Origin: Odiellus spinosus
Lineage: Eukaryota; Arthropoda; Arachnida; Opiliones; Phalangiidae
DNA length: 64,000 nt
Assembly: GCA_963920705.1 (NCBI GenBank)
Contig: OY987226.1
Coordinates: forward strand, 18,695,600 to 18,759,599
Direction: 5' to 3'
A program made the position numbers and the translations under genes. This document shows positions 12,013 to 24,599 of the stretch, piece after piece. Within the stretch, counting starts at the first letter, position 1. Each line of letters begins with the position of its first letter. Under the pieces are notes generated by a model. The model searched no databases, was not told where the DNA came from, and was given only the letters and a program-made list of their open reading frames with translations.

Positions 12013-13600
12013 ATACAATTCGGGAATCTATATCTCATCCAATTCAAAACGACATGTTGAAATAAATTTAAAAAAGCAATTTTACCATACACGTTCAAAA
12101 TTTAAAAAAAATATGGTGATCTATTATGAAAAGGGGAAGAAGTTCTATAGGAATGATTATATTCTTCGAATCAGTAGCTTACGAACTCCTCCCACTAATC
12201 AAGAGAAAATAGTAGCACACGTCGACTGACTAGGCTAGTGTCTCTAATTCCCTTCGCTATTTTTAATCCGAAAAGACCGCTTCCAATATTATCGGTGCGA
12301 CGGACCAAAAACCACCAGCAAAAAGGGGAAAATTCACCCACTCAGACTAGCTCTTATAGTCTTATTCCAAAAACCACGGAACAGTCTCCATTATCTTGTA
12401 CTACTTTTTGCTTTATCGGTTTTAAGGTTCAAGTATCGATGCGCGCTAGTTATCTTTACCTCGAACTTAAATCGGAGTTTTTTATACGAGATTTCAACTT
12501 TAGAATGATTAAATTCTCCATTAATATAACCGGTTTCTTAGGCGTTAAATTCTATATTTTAAGAATGCAATTTATTATAGACATATACACCGCTTTTCAA
12601 CTTGAGCTTCCCCTTCTCGAAACGAGCTTTTAGGTTATTTTAGAAGTATGCAAATCATTCTGGCGTTAGATTCTTTCGCGCAGTTCTCCAAACCATGAAA
12701 CGAGCCAAAACCCGAAAACCATTTTTTTTCTCTTTCTCTCGCTCTCTCTCTCTAGTTCTTGGTTTTTAAAACCTCAAATTGGAGAAAATGTATAATACCC
12801 CCTTAAGTTGGGCTTTACTGGCAATCATTTTAAAGCCCGGCCCTTCCCTCTACCCTTCTCATTCCCACTTTTCTCCCTTTCTATCTCTGAACCAATTATT
12901 CTATAGAATCGTTCTCGAATACCCAACACTATATACTACTTTCTATCTACGAAAATTAACGCGATGTATAATTCCGCCTCAATGTTGTTTAGTTTGCGAA
13001 GGATACTAGACATTTAAATTTAAGGTGGATGGTTTGATTTCGGAAACGAGTAAGGTAAAATGACTTTGTTTAGAGTTTCGGAACAGGAATATTATTTGTA
13101 TTTAAGTAATTTGAGATATTTCGTGGATTCTCATTGGATTAGATATCATGACGTACGTGATATTTTGGGATGAACAATTAAAATATATCTTAATAGAAGG
13201 ATATATAAATTCTATTAATTTTCACATTTTTTTTCTTATAATTGAGATTTTGAGTTTTTGGACTTTTTTGTGTTAAAAAAATTAGGTCCGTTTCAAGATT
13301 ACAACTCGATAAATATATAACGTTTTTATCTAACTTCGTACTACGCTTCTCCTCAAAGCGTGCGGACTTTTTGGCTAGCCTACTTCCAGGAGAGAAATCA
13401 AAATGATAAAATATTTTAAAGGAAGGATATTAAAATCAAAACAGAGTATAATTCTACCGATACTTATACATAACCGTAATCCTTTAGTGATAAAATGTGA
13501 TGAAGCTTACTAAGTCAAAAAGCGTATTTGGCAACCAGTTCTCTATATATTAAACATATTATTTACCATGGCAAAGATCTATTTGAAATTGAACTTTTTT
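12013..13600. other. No recognisable gene; short CT-rich tracts
   Basis: An open frame of 131 codons at 12,238-12,633 (+) lacks any motif or splice context I recognise, so I do not call it a gene. A CT microsatellite-like stretch lies at about 12,728-12,755. Confidence 0.4.
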
Positions 13601-13620
13601 ACAGAGAAAATAGATACCAG

Positions 13621-14085
13621 AATCGGATAATGAATAACTTAGGATATCCATCGATAACTAGGCTTTTTTCGGATATTTTAATCTCAGATAAATTGTTTAT
13701 TAATATAAAACAACAGATTATATTAACAGACGTATGAAATAGATACGAATTATCCGGATTTAAAATTTTAATCTTGATTATTAAACAAATTACGCGTTTA
13801 TTCAAACGGATAATGCGAAGATAAAAATATCACGTTTCTCGAAATCCGTGTAGAGTGAAATATAATAATTATATTTTAATCTAAATTGAAAGGAACCGAC
13901 AAGATATCGATTTGGGTTAAAATTCACGAAGAATTTTTTATCCGAACGAATAACTTCGTATTACAATAAAAAGTTTGCCTTGCATTCAGATAAGTTAACT
14001 CGAATAAGAAATGGATATTTTTTCGCGAACGAATAATATCTGACTGACATTCAAGAAACGAAAGGTATACGAATTCCGAACTCTA
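13621..14085. mobile_element. MITE family B, copy in reverse orientation
   Basis: Reads as the reverse complement of most of 18,577-19,059: AACTTAGGATATCCAT first, then GAATTATCCGG and GTAGAGTGAAATATAAT, then TATACGAATTCCGAACTCTA. About 465 bp. The end carrying the mirror GAGCTCGG is lost. Confidence 0.82.
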
Positions 14086-14090
14086 AGAGG

Positions 14091-14168
14091 AAACGACATG
14101 GTATTGAACGAAAAACCTTTTTTACGATCGTAAATAAAGTTTATTGTTCAATACCGTGTCGTTTTCTC
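14091..14168. repeat. Imperfect hairpin, about 20 bp stem
   Basis: GAAACGACATGGTATTGAAC pairs with GTTCAATACCGTGTCGTTTTC across a loop of about 37 bases, with one mismatch. It lies just after a family B element and may be the remains of another small inverted-repeat transposon. Confidence 0.7.
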
Positions 14169-14847
14169 TGCAGAAAAAGTTCAATTTCAACAAACAGTTT
14201 TCTGTCTTTCAAATCTTAAAAAATAAAATGTTTTATTTACGTCGCGTTTTTATTTCGACATAGTATAATATGTACTCAAAAATTCTAATACTAGGCCTAT
14301 ATGTATTCCTATTATAGGAGAGCCTGGATTTTTGACTGCTAGGGGGGTAAAAACGAAGAAAGAAAAGGCCGCGGGGGCGAAACTAAGGGGTTTTATGAAG
14401 CATGGGTGTTTTAGCCGCGCACGCCCGAATTGTATATAGGGTCGCGGGGAAGGTTTTAGGGGATTTTATGCAAATGCGTTTGACTCGCTTCAATGATAGC
14501 TGCAACGTAATAAAACCTTTGGCTGGCACCAGAAATGTGGAAGAAATTTTAGAATCGGAGCTCTAAGGTATACGGCCTTTACTTTTTGATAGCTAGCCGA
14601 ATTTTATTTCCTTATTACGGCTTTTAGTATCAGAAGCGAGTGAGGGGGATTTACCCCGTTTATACCCGGGGAGTGGTGGGATAGGGACACTGGTAATGGG
14701 GGGGGGGGGGATTGGTTACGGAAAGAAGTTGAGAATATATTGGACAAGTGGAAAGAATAATACGAGAGTATTGTAATATCCCCCATTCCGTCTCTTAATA
14801 TAACCTGCACGCTTGATATCAAAAAATATCCATGGTATCTTAGTTAA

Positions 14848-15252
14848 AGGGAGAATGCAACCTAACAACTGATATTTTTATCGATTTCTTATCATTTAAA
14901 TAGGCCTAATCCATCAGTAAAGAAAAACTACTAACAAATATTTAAATAGGCTTAGCTGGATTCATGGAGATCCTGAATTTCTTAAAATTTATGGGTCAGC
15001 TATCAATTCAGCAAAGGCCCCTCGTTAAGACGAGATCTCCGTGAAACTTCCAATAAGATTTGATTGGTCACTGACCCTTCAATGCGAAGAAAATTAGGAT
15101 ATCCTTGAATAAAGCTAAGCCTATTTTTCGGATAAGTTTTAAATTTATTTCTAGTTTAAAATTTGTTTGTAAATTTTAATACTAGTGTATTAGGCCTATT
15201 TAAACTATAAGGAATCGATAAAAAAAATCACTTGTTAGGTTGCATTCTTCCT
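14848..15252. mobile_element. MITE family A, copy 3, TTAA-flanked
   Basis: Starts AGGGAGAATGCAACC after TTAA and ends GGTTGCATTCTTCCT before TTAA. The outer palindrome encloses the inner hairpin beginning AGGCTTAGCTGGATTC. Length is 405 bp, a good reference copy for the family. Confidence 0.93.
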
Positions 15253-15259
15253 TTAAAAG

Positions 15260-16679
15260 CTACAACAATTCAGGATATGTTGTATAAATAAATTTATTTT
15301 TAGGTACTTCACTGAATTTAATGTACGGTACATTAGTTCCGTTAGAAATATTTTCCATTTTACTCCTTTTAACCGAGATTTAGCCTTATTTATCGATGAT
15401 ACTTGCACTATTAGAAAAAAAATGGTCATTTTAAAATCATGATTAGAGTCCGACATTTATAGCGACTCAACCATCTTGTTTGATTCCAAATACTATTTGG
15501 TTCATACACAGGGGTATTACTTAAACGAACGCTTCAAAGTTAAGCTGGGCCGATCATATATACATATACATTTACGTAGTTTACGTAGTTATTTGAAAAG
15601 GGGGTCGGAAAAGATCTGTTTTTAAATTCGCTCTCTACGGAAATACGCGATGCCAGGAGAAAGAGAGAGAGAGAGAGTGAAACGCAATGAGATGGAAAAG
15701 ATGGTAGGAAAATCTCGTAAAAGTAAGAATTTATTATGCAGGAGGCTTTTTACGAACCAATTACAAACGCAATCCGCATAAAACACACCGCGCGCGCTCT
15801 GTCCATAACTTGGAAGCTATTCGTATTCTCATCCCGAATAGAGTGAAAGGCGACATTGTGTTAGTTTTCATACAATTTTTCCGACTTCTTCTCTTTCCTT
15901 CCCTTAACTTCTGTTCTTTTATCCTATTGTCGCGTATAAGTAAGACTCTATCCACCGATTATAAAGCAATCTAGAGAATGGCGGGGTATATCGTCTTTAA
16001 GCCTATTTACTTCTCTCTCGCCTACTAACTCGAAATTGCTTGAAAGATACTGAACGTCATTCTTGCCGCCTATTCGCGGTTTAAGACTGAATAAAGTCGA
16101 ATTTAAGGGTTGCTTACTGAATGTATCGCGCCTACCCGATTTATCTTCTGGCCCCTTACTTCGGTTTATTAGCTCGGTGTAAGTGAACATTCTGCGTCTT
16201 ATCCTTTTCGTTCCAATTTCAATATTCTATAACGTAAATCCATCCGTATTCTCTTTTCTAAATGATTATAAAGACTTAATATATAGATTCGAATGTATAG
16301 AATTCTCGAGTTGAAATGAATCGAGTGTCTTTTTACAACAATTCGCTTTCTGATGTCTCTAAACGTTGACTAATACTCACCGGGTTTTTTTTTTTCTAAA
16401 AGCAAAATGTCATCCAATTTTTTACGGCCGGTTTTTAGCGTCAGACAGTACTCTCTCCCAGAAAAACTAACTTAAAACTCAGACTACCCAAGGGGCAATT
16501 TTTATTTTTTATTTAAACTGATCAAAATTCGAAATTTAAATTTTTTTCTACTTTTTTTTTTCTCCAGTTTTACGACTCTTGGATTGATGGGCTGATGTTT
16601 CGCGTGATACTATTTAACTCGTAATATTGGTGAGTCAAAAATGTTTGCTTCATTTATTAAAATTTATAACCGCTATCAG
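15260..16679. other. No recognisable gene
   Basis: Contains a short GA tract at about 15,661-15,680 and overlapping open frames at 15,761-15,955 and 15,948-16,190 (-) that show no known motif. Confidence 0.4.
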
Positions 16680-16987
16680 TTTTTAGGCTTAGCTGGATTC
16701 ACGGAGATTCTGAATTTCTTTGCATTGATGGGTCAGCGGGACCAATGAGAAACTCCCCATCATTAAGGCGAGATCTACACGAGACTTCTAATAACATTCT
16801 ATTGGTCGCTGATCCATCAAAGGGAAGAAATTCAGAATCCCCCTAAATACAGCTAAGCCTATTTTCGTGGTAAGTTTTTAATTTATTTCTAGTTTAATAT
16901 TTGTAATTTGTTTTACTGGTGGATTAGGCCTATTTAAACGATATGGAATCGATAAAAAATCACTTGTTATTAGGTTGCATTCTCCCT
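16680..16987. mobile_element. MITE family A, copy 4, left end truncated
   Basis: Begins inside the family at TTAGGCTTAGCTGGATTC. The inner hairpin and the full right arm are present, ending GGTTGCATTCTCCCT before TTAA at 16,988-16,991. Confidence 0.9.
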
Positions 16988-17500
16988 TTAATGAATATTA
17001 TAAACGAGAAATGAAATTCGGTATACCCGTAACAATATAAATCCTTAAATTAGCCTAAGGGTACAGCGGTGAGATAATGGAACCCTTAAGGAAGTTAAAA
17101 AAAAAACACATCCTACCATAAAATTCAACTTCCGGTCGTGCTTATTATAACCATAAAAATCAAGAATCAAATAAACCGTAGCTCGGACTGTCAGTCAAAG
17201 TCGCGTTTGAAAAGTTCAAATTCGAGATCCAACTGGGCCGCAAGGTGCTAATATACAATATCATTGGTTGGGTGGGTAACTCGAGTGTGTCCGCGCGAAA
17301 CCTCAAGCACGGTCACGGCTTGTTGACCGGAGCGCGTGCGCAACCGGAAGTGAGCCACGCGTTATAGTCTTCTATAACTAATAATAGGTATACTGGTCAT
17401 AGTATAGTTACCGCAAGCTTTCGTATTTCCCAGGGCAAGTTAGGGGGCTCTGTTCCTATCTTAGTCAATTATTCCTCCACGAATTGGCAACGCGCGTTAA

Positions 17501-18109
17501 AGTGAGGCTGTTACATAATTTTCATGAACTCTAAATGGAATTTGAATAGCATTTACGGAAAGATCGTTAAAAAATGATTCAAAATATATATCCATGTCGT
17601 AGAAAGAAAATTACTGCGGCAGTAAAAATACATATTTTATAGTCGCCTTCATTTTCGAAATATTTAAAATTTTCCCGCAATACTAGGTCATCACTATGGT
17701 CGCGTGGCTATCGTAGAGCCTACAGCGTTTTGGGACGTGATAGATAAGAAAATTCACATTTCCAGAATTAGTCTAAAATATAAGAAAAATATTTCAAATT
17801 GACTTAAGATTATAGTAAAACAACGAGACTAAGATTTTAAATCATCTTTTAATTTATTATTTTTCAAGAAAATAAATTTGTAACTTTTTTATCCGAACGT
17901 GTAACGCGGAATATATTCTAAGGCCATTTTTGGATAGATTGTTTTTTACTTTATCTTCGAATAAGTTAACTCGAATGAAAAATTTACTTTTTTAGAATCT
18001 ATAATTTAGTAGATTTCACCCAATTAATAAAAATGATACGAATTCCGAGCTCTATGATAAAACTAAAAACATAACCATTACCATTCGAAAAAATGGTTAC
18101 AGCCTGACT
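17501..18109. mobile_element. MITE family C with a family B fragment inside
   Basis: Bounded by TTAA on both sides (17,497-17,500 and 18,110-18,113), with termini AGTGAGGCTGTTAC and GTTACAGCCTGACT. The left half matches the other C copies as far as the GGACGTGATAG motif at about 17,742. The stretch ending TACGAATTCCGAGCTCTA at about 18,054 is family B, so this is an insertion into an insertion. Confidence 0.85.
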
Positions 18110-18576
18110 TTAAGCAACGGTACCCGTATCACGTTGATTAGTTCTAGACTCAGTGATACGGAAAGCCTGGATTAGCACGTGTTGCCAACTTGTGGTGAAA
18201 ATGACCTTAGACAACTGTCCGTATTATACTTATAGAAATAGCTCGGTGTGACCCAGTCAAATAGAACGACCTTTTATATAATAGGGTGGCATATTCTATA
18301 GTGTATGTATTTTTCTGTTATTGTATATTCCGACTTTATTGTTCCTTATTGTAAGCCGATTTCCTTTCAGCTTTTGGTCAACCGTTGTGTTTTTTTACTA
18401 AATTGAGGTCGCGAATTTGAAATTATACAATATGAAGTATAAAAATCGTTTGAACTTTTACAACCGCACGCCACGCGTATTCAAAAATAAGGTTGAATTA
18501 TTTTGCACTTTTATTGTTCAGATTTTACCGGCCGCGTGCAATCGAATTGCGTTTTTCATATATAGTTTTTCTCCTG

Positions 18577-19059
18577 TAGAGCTCGGAATTCGTATAACTT
18601 TTGTTAATTGAATCAAATCCACTTTTATTCGAGTAAACGTATCTCGATGTAAGACAACATTTTTATTCGTACTCATTGTTATAAGAAAGTTGAGTTATTC
18701 ATTCGCCGATAAGAAAATCTGACACTTCAGTTTTCTTCGCGGATTTTAACCAAAATTGATGTCTTGAAGCTAGAATGTAGTAATTTAGTTCCTTTCAATT
18801 TAGATTGAAATATAATTATTATTATATTTCATTCTACACTGATTTCGAGAAACATTATCCGTTTGAATAAACGCGTATTTTGTTTTATTTATCAAGCTTT
18901 CAATTTATCTCCGGATAATTCGTATCCATTTGATACACGTCTGTTTATATAATTTGTGGTTTTATATTAACAAACAACTTACCCGAGATTAAAATATCTG
19001 AAAAAAGCCTAGTTATCAATGGATATCCTAAGCTATTCATTGTCCGATTCCGAGCTCTA
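18577..19059. mobile_element. MITE family B, full-length copy
   Basis: Terminal inverted repeats TAGAGCTCGGAATTCG and ATTCCGAGCTCTA enclose 483 bp. Internal landmarks are CGGATTTTAACC, GAAGCTAGAATGTAG, TCTCCGGATAATTCGTATCC and CAATGGATATCCTAAGC. No coding capacity. The flanks show no clear target duplication, so the superfamily is open. Confidence 0.88.
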
Positions 19060-19984
19060 GTCTCCTGTATTAAAGGCAATTGAGTGACAGGGGGGAAAGA
19101 AAGATACACCCGTAATCCGTTTATATTTGATTTTTCTCTTCATTCATTTCAACTTTAATACCTCTAGTCCGCTAGACTAACTATGGAAAATAATAAAATA
19201 TTATTAAGCTATTTGTTCACGGGGATTTAACATAAATTGGCATAACAGAAAATTGTCCCCTTCAATTTTTTATTTCTTATGTCCAATTAAGACAATTATT
19301 ACAATACTCCAAAATTAAATCTTAATGTGTTTAAGACTTTAATTGTATTGAAGAACAATTCTTTCGGGCTTATAGTTGTATAGATTCCCGCGTGTTTGTA
19401 CTACTTTTAAGTATCCGGATGATTTTTAGGTTCATACGGGGGAAGTGGAGAATTGTTCTTTGTTACGATACCCCAAGGATATCAAGCCGAGGGGGTAGGA
19501 GTGGTTATAGTGTACTGTACAATCAAAAGGTCTTTATACGTTTATTTTTATTTCCTCTTTGGAAAGGAAACATTTCCTTTTTGTTCAATTTGCGTTTCAT
19601 TTTGTATCTAAGCGCGTGCACGCGCGTTCATATTGTAACACGCAATCTTCTCCAGGGAGAGATGGCGAGGAGTTTTAACGTCTCCCTGGAGAATTCATTC
19701 GGTACAGATATAGTGAAATTATGTTAGAAAGAAGAGAGAAATTGCGTAGCCTCCTTTTCTTAGAAATACTCTCCTGTACAGCCTTTAATTCCATTCGGAC
19801 TAAACTGTGGACAGTCCATAAAGAGAAAGAAAAAATAGTGGACCATCTCTCCTCCGAAACTGTTGAGAATGACTCATGAACTGTTTGTAGTTACGATTCT
19901 TGAGCCAGCTATACCTTCCACGCTCAAGATACTCTTTAAAGGACTAGTCCTACGAAACGTATATCTTTTTTAACCCGAGAGTTG

Positions 19985-20640
19985 AATGGAAACTTGGAGC
20001 TAAAAATGGATCAGCTTTTGAATTTATTTTCAAAATCAACATGCCAAATTTTTAGACACGTTTTTGGTCTTTAAATTAATTTCTGAAAATTGATAAAATT
20101 TGAAAAAAAGTAAATTCAAATTCGGGCCAATCATATTATTTCAGCCTGCAATAGCGCTTGTAATGTCTTATCATTAAAAGAATAGGAGGTCGTTTGACAT
20201 AAAGCTGGGTTTTCAAAGGAGCGGGTAGCGGGCAAAAATCCAGCGGGTGCGAGAAAACGAAAGCGGAGCGAGAATATCTAATCGAGTTAGATCGGAGCGG
20301 GTAGCGATTTTTTACCCTCTTTCCCGCGATTTACACTCTCTCGCGCAAAAACTCGCTTTAATGAAAACGGTCTTTTGCTTAGCGGGAGCGAGATATTTCA
20401 GTTTTTTCTCGCACCCGCTGGATTTTTGCCCGCTACCCGCTCCTTTGAAAACCCAGCTTTAGTCATCAATCGCTGGCATATTCTTTTAGTGTTATGACAT
20501 TACAAGCGCTGTTGAAGGTTGAAATAATATGATTGGCTCGAATGTATATTTACTTTTTTTCAAATTTTACCAAACTTAATTTAACACCCAAAACGTGTCT
20601 AAAAATTCCGAGTACTTTTTAAATTCGTGTAGGAACTTTG
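19985..20640. mobile_element. Family E palindrome split by family F
   Basis: The left arm (20,046-20,190) and right arm (20,468-20,609) are inverted copies sharing AATTTTTAGACACG, AAAAAAAGTAAAT, CCAATCATATTATTTCA and GACATTACAAGCGC. Between them sits the separate palindrome at 20,200-20,461. The left flank continues with TGGAAACTTGGAGC, also seen at about 9,580-9,595. Confidence 0.85.
20200..20461. mobile_element. MITE family F, GC-rich palindrome with about 59 bp arms
   Basis: TAAAGCTGGGTTTTCAAAGG, then AGCGGGTAGCGGGC and AATCCAGCGGGTGCGAG, are mirrored exactly on the right side. Total 262 bp. The interior is also GC-rich, against a strongly AT-rich background. The open frame at 20,247-20,462 is a by-product of the palindrome. 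Confidence 0.92.
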
Positions 20641-20699
20641 AAGTCTGCTTTTTGAATCTCAAATAACATTTGTACTTGTCCTTTGTTTCTATAAGTCTC

Positions 20700-23230
20700 C
20701 CTATTCTTAACTGCGCGAGGACCATTCTCTTTAGGCCTATAGACTACGCCTATAAAAGATGGTATTTTTTCTGTTGGCACGCGTGAGGTGGGTGGAGGTA
20801 GAGGGATAGAACAGCGGGGGTGGAGGCGAGGTTATAACGTCATAGGCAATAAAAATCAGAGAAAGAAACGTACGGGGCCATTCGTTTTGCTCGGCCACTT
20901 CATTTTAGCACCCTGCACCCTTAGTACCCTATTTCTGACCGTTATACCGGGACTCAGCACCACTCCTAATATCCAACGGGCTATGGATACGAGCGGAGAG
21001 ATGAATTTATGAACTCTTGCTTCTTAGTCTTAGGTGCCAGCCTGGGTTCAGAATCGCACTTATACCTTTCTGCTATATATCTCGGTAGGACATCTTTAGT
21101 TTTTCCTCTTCATGCATCATCGTTTGCGATTGGGGGAGATAGTTTTGCGGGAAAGATTTAAGGTGTTTGACCAACTGCCAATGTTACTGTGCTTCCCGAC
21201 TTCTGATATTTCAACTCATCAAAATGCGATTAGTCAATTTCGTTATACATTCCCGTAAACATTATTATTATCGTGATATTTTATAATGAATTTTTATTGA
21301 AATAATGGTCAAACCCAAGATTAATTTGTTAAGAAGTATACCTTAACCTAAAGCTTTGATCACGTCATGGCATTATAGTTGAAGTTAGTTTCAAGTGCGC
21401 GTTATAATTAATGTTTTAAATATCTCAATTACTATTGTTATGAAAAGCGTCCATCATAAACGGCCAGGCAGAAGACACAAAATCATCTTTTTCGTAATCA
21501 GAAAAAAATAAAATTGACATTTTCACATACATAGAAACTCTAACGATAGCATTAGGAGACCTCTACAGATATTATTATTCAATATAACGGTGTGTGATAG
21601 AATTTATGCCTAATTCTACGCGCTAATCTTGAATACTATTTCTGAAAAAACTTTAGTGGCCCCCCACAAACTTGTTGGCGCCACCCGATCGTGACGTTAT
21701 TAGGAGTACTACGCCGAATTCAAACATACAGTATTCTGCCGAAGATGTATACTAAATCGGAAGTTTTGGCTATAGGTTTAAAAATTGTTGGACTTTAAAA
21801 GTGTCAACGTCCTTTATTCAGAGGTATATATCTTATATTAACGACAAATACAAAATACTGCCGAAGTAACGATAACTTGTTTATTGTTTCGTAATAAAAC
21901 AACTAAACGTAACTAAAATATCTTATAGAAAATACTTTTCAGTCTGATGATATTAATACAGAAACCAATTTAATTAACTTAACTGGGAGCTAATCTAAAG
22001 CTGACTATGAGCTACATATGTGAGAGAACTGAGAGAGAAGCTAGCAGACGATCTTTTATATATATTATGCTTTCTACTAATAACCCCACTACCACGTCAT
22101 GGAGTCAAAGGTCATTATCTCAAAACATTCTGCCAAAAATGGTAAAGGCTTACATTAATATTTCAATGATATTTAAAATACACTTATATATTCGGAATCT
22201 TGTTGAGGTATTGTTCTATGCGTTCGTAGTGATAAATACAAATATCAAAACATTTATTTCGGGGTTCTTAATCCCATACTAAGAATTTTTCCCTTTATTT
22301 ACAAAACTGTTAAATATAACCATTTATGTGTCGTAAGAAAGGTCCATCTTTCTTTAACTACTAGTTAGGGTGATGGGGGTCACGGGGTCGTAAAACGAGT
22401 CGCGAATAATCGGCCATTTATTACGCGAATCCTTGCAGGAGGGACTCGCCCGGTTTATATTGCGACAAAGAATAAAATAGAGATTGAAGAAAAGAAAGAG
22501 AGAGAATAGATCCGAATGACCTTTGGCTCGTAAACGCGACTCTCGCGCCCAAATGACCAACGGCTAGCTGGCAAGCTACCAGGCTTTCCCCCGGCAAAAC
22601 TTCCCTTTCAGACACGCTAGTAACGCGGTAGAGCAATCCTATACTGAGAATAAAGGAGATTCTAACCGGGGCGGCTATACCCCCAAACGTAGAGGTATAG
22701 AAATAAACCGAACGAATGGTCAACGTCAGAAGCGGGTTGAGGATGTTAGGCTATTAAATGAGTGCTATGAAAATAACCTCCATTACCTCCTTCGTAACTA
22801 TTCGGCTTCATTCGGTGAATATCGACAATACGCGGTGTATTTGATAAAAATGGTTTATGGAGCTATACTCGTAACATAAGTTTATAATATTTTTAAGCTA
22901 GACACCATTGAGTATTTAACTTGAATTCTTCCCTTGGACATACTTGTCGAAGTAGCGCGCATTTTAGCTCAGGCTATGTGGCCGAAATTAATTACGGTTT
23001 CTTAATAATCTTTGTGACTTCCGATTGACATAATGATAACCGTCCCCATGTGCCATACCGAATGTGCGAGCGTGGGCGCTGCTCAAGTCTCAGCGGCTCA
23101 GTGGCGTTCGGCTAAGGGGTCATACCGGGGTTAATTATGTTGTTATTTAATATAGCCCAAATTAAATAAAAGCGATCGCTGAGATGCGAGCATGGACGCG
23201 GGTTAATTCTCAGCGGCTCGATGACATTAT
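20700..23230. other. No recognisable gene
   Basis: Several open frames of 68-100 codons (for example 22,421-22,723 on -) lack motifs or intron structure. A direct repeat around ATACCGGGGTTAATTATGTTG (about 23,126) and ACATACCGGGTCAGTTATG (about 23,397) flanks the element at 23,237-23,391. Confidence 0.4.
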
Positions 23231-23236
23231 GCTACG

Positions 23237-23391
23237 GGGGCAGACACTCGCGAACTCAGGTGTAAAACATTTTCGAACTCTTTGCACTATCAAAGCTGAA
23301 CCCGGAGTTCATAAGAGTTCGGACGCAATGCAATGTCAGAGCTTAACTCGGTGAATTCAGGTGTACAGTGAATTCAAGAGTGTCTTACCCC
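23237..23391. mobile_element. Small MITE, about 155 bp
   Basis: Terminal inverted repeats GGGGCAGACACTC and GAGTGTCTTACCCC with GAACTCAGGTGTA mirrored imperfectly as GTGTACAGTGAATTC. No coding capacity. The family is unknown. Confidence 0.65.
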
Positions 23392-24435
23392 TCGGACATA
23401 CCGGGTCAGTTATGTTGTAATATTTTTTCTAGCCCAACAACCAAAGACAAATACTTTAAATTTAAGATATAAAACTACCATTTTGACCCATTAAATCCAA
23501 CTGGGAGGGTTGATAACTTTTTAACTTTTTGATTGGATTGGATTGTTTATTTTATAGTTTCGAAAACTTTAAAGTTATCCTAAACGCGCCCCCAAATCAT
23601 CAGTGAAAACTGCCCTAAATGGACTGACCAACTGGCAATGTTTTCGAATCTAAGCTGACACCCTGTATTGGCGAATCTTTTTGAGAACTGTCAGTCAGCC
23701 TCTCCCTCTATAATTCCCCCAGACTTTCGAGATAATGTATATCTAACCGTATCTTATTAACTTATGGTTGCAACAAAGAGAGAGGGAGAAAGGCATCGGG
23801 GGTGATACTAAAGATAATATAAAAGGATTTTAGTACGCCACCCGAGTTTCATTTATTTTAACTGTGTCAGTTGTCACCACCTACTACGCGAAACGCTAAC
23901 TTCGATGCCTATTGGGGTGTAGAGTCGGGTTAGATGGGTATCGAATATAAGAAGTTGCCTCAAATTTCGCGAGATGGAAGCCAAATATTTCATACTTTTC
24001 TTTATCGCCTCAATAGCTCAAGATCGCTATAGCTGGGTTCCTCCTTCGACATATATCTAGTTTGTTCGCGAAGTAGTCGGGATCGAAGCCAAAGTTAAAA
24101 CGTTTCTCATAACGTGTTAGTAAAAATTGTCTCGTTATTCTCTTTATGTAAACATCGAATCGGCATTCTCGGAATAACATTTACCTGGCGTTTAACTCAT
24201 TCAGTTTGAACTATATTTTCATTTAGAGATACATTCAAATTCTCTTTGCGCAATACAAATTTCACGAATTAAGTCTTTAGATATTGAAAAAAGATCCTTA
24301 GTCTGTTTTCACTCACGGGTAATGCTCGGTTTAATTTAAGGCGCGTTTTCAATCAAGGTTTTTTTAGCCAAGAAATGAGCTTTTGGGACAATTCAAATTT
24401 GAAGTTTAAATCAAGATTTTCGTTTAACCCACGCT

Positions 24436-24553
24436 ATACCCTCTTCTGACGAGGCATAGTTAACCGAGGTTTAATCACAATTAACCGAGGTTTATTGAAA
24501 CCTCTCTTAAATCTGATTAAACCGGCTAATTACGTCTCGTCTGAAGAGGGTAT
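24436..24553. mobile_element. Small MITE, TIR ATACCCTCTTCTGACGAG
   Basis: The left end ATACCCTCTTCTGACGAGGC and right end CGTCTCGTCTGAAGAGGGTAT are inverted. TTAACCGAGGTTTA repeats inside. A solo end of the same family (ATACCCTCTTCAGACGGGG, then AATTAGCCGG) lies at about 35,282-35,340. Confidence 0.8.
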
Positions 24554-24599
24554 TATCAGGTTTCGAGAAAGAGAGAAAAGCGGATATCTAAATGTGTTT

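Noticed and set aside
12238-12633. 131-codon open frame
   Set aside because: No motif and no supporting exon structure; chance length in AT-rich DNA.
20247-20462. 71-codon open frame
   Set aside because: Lies wholly in the family F palindrome.
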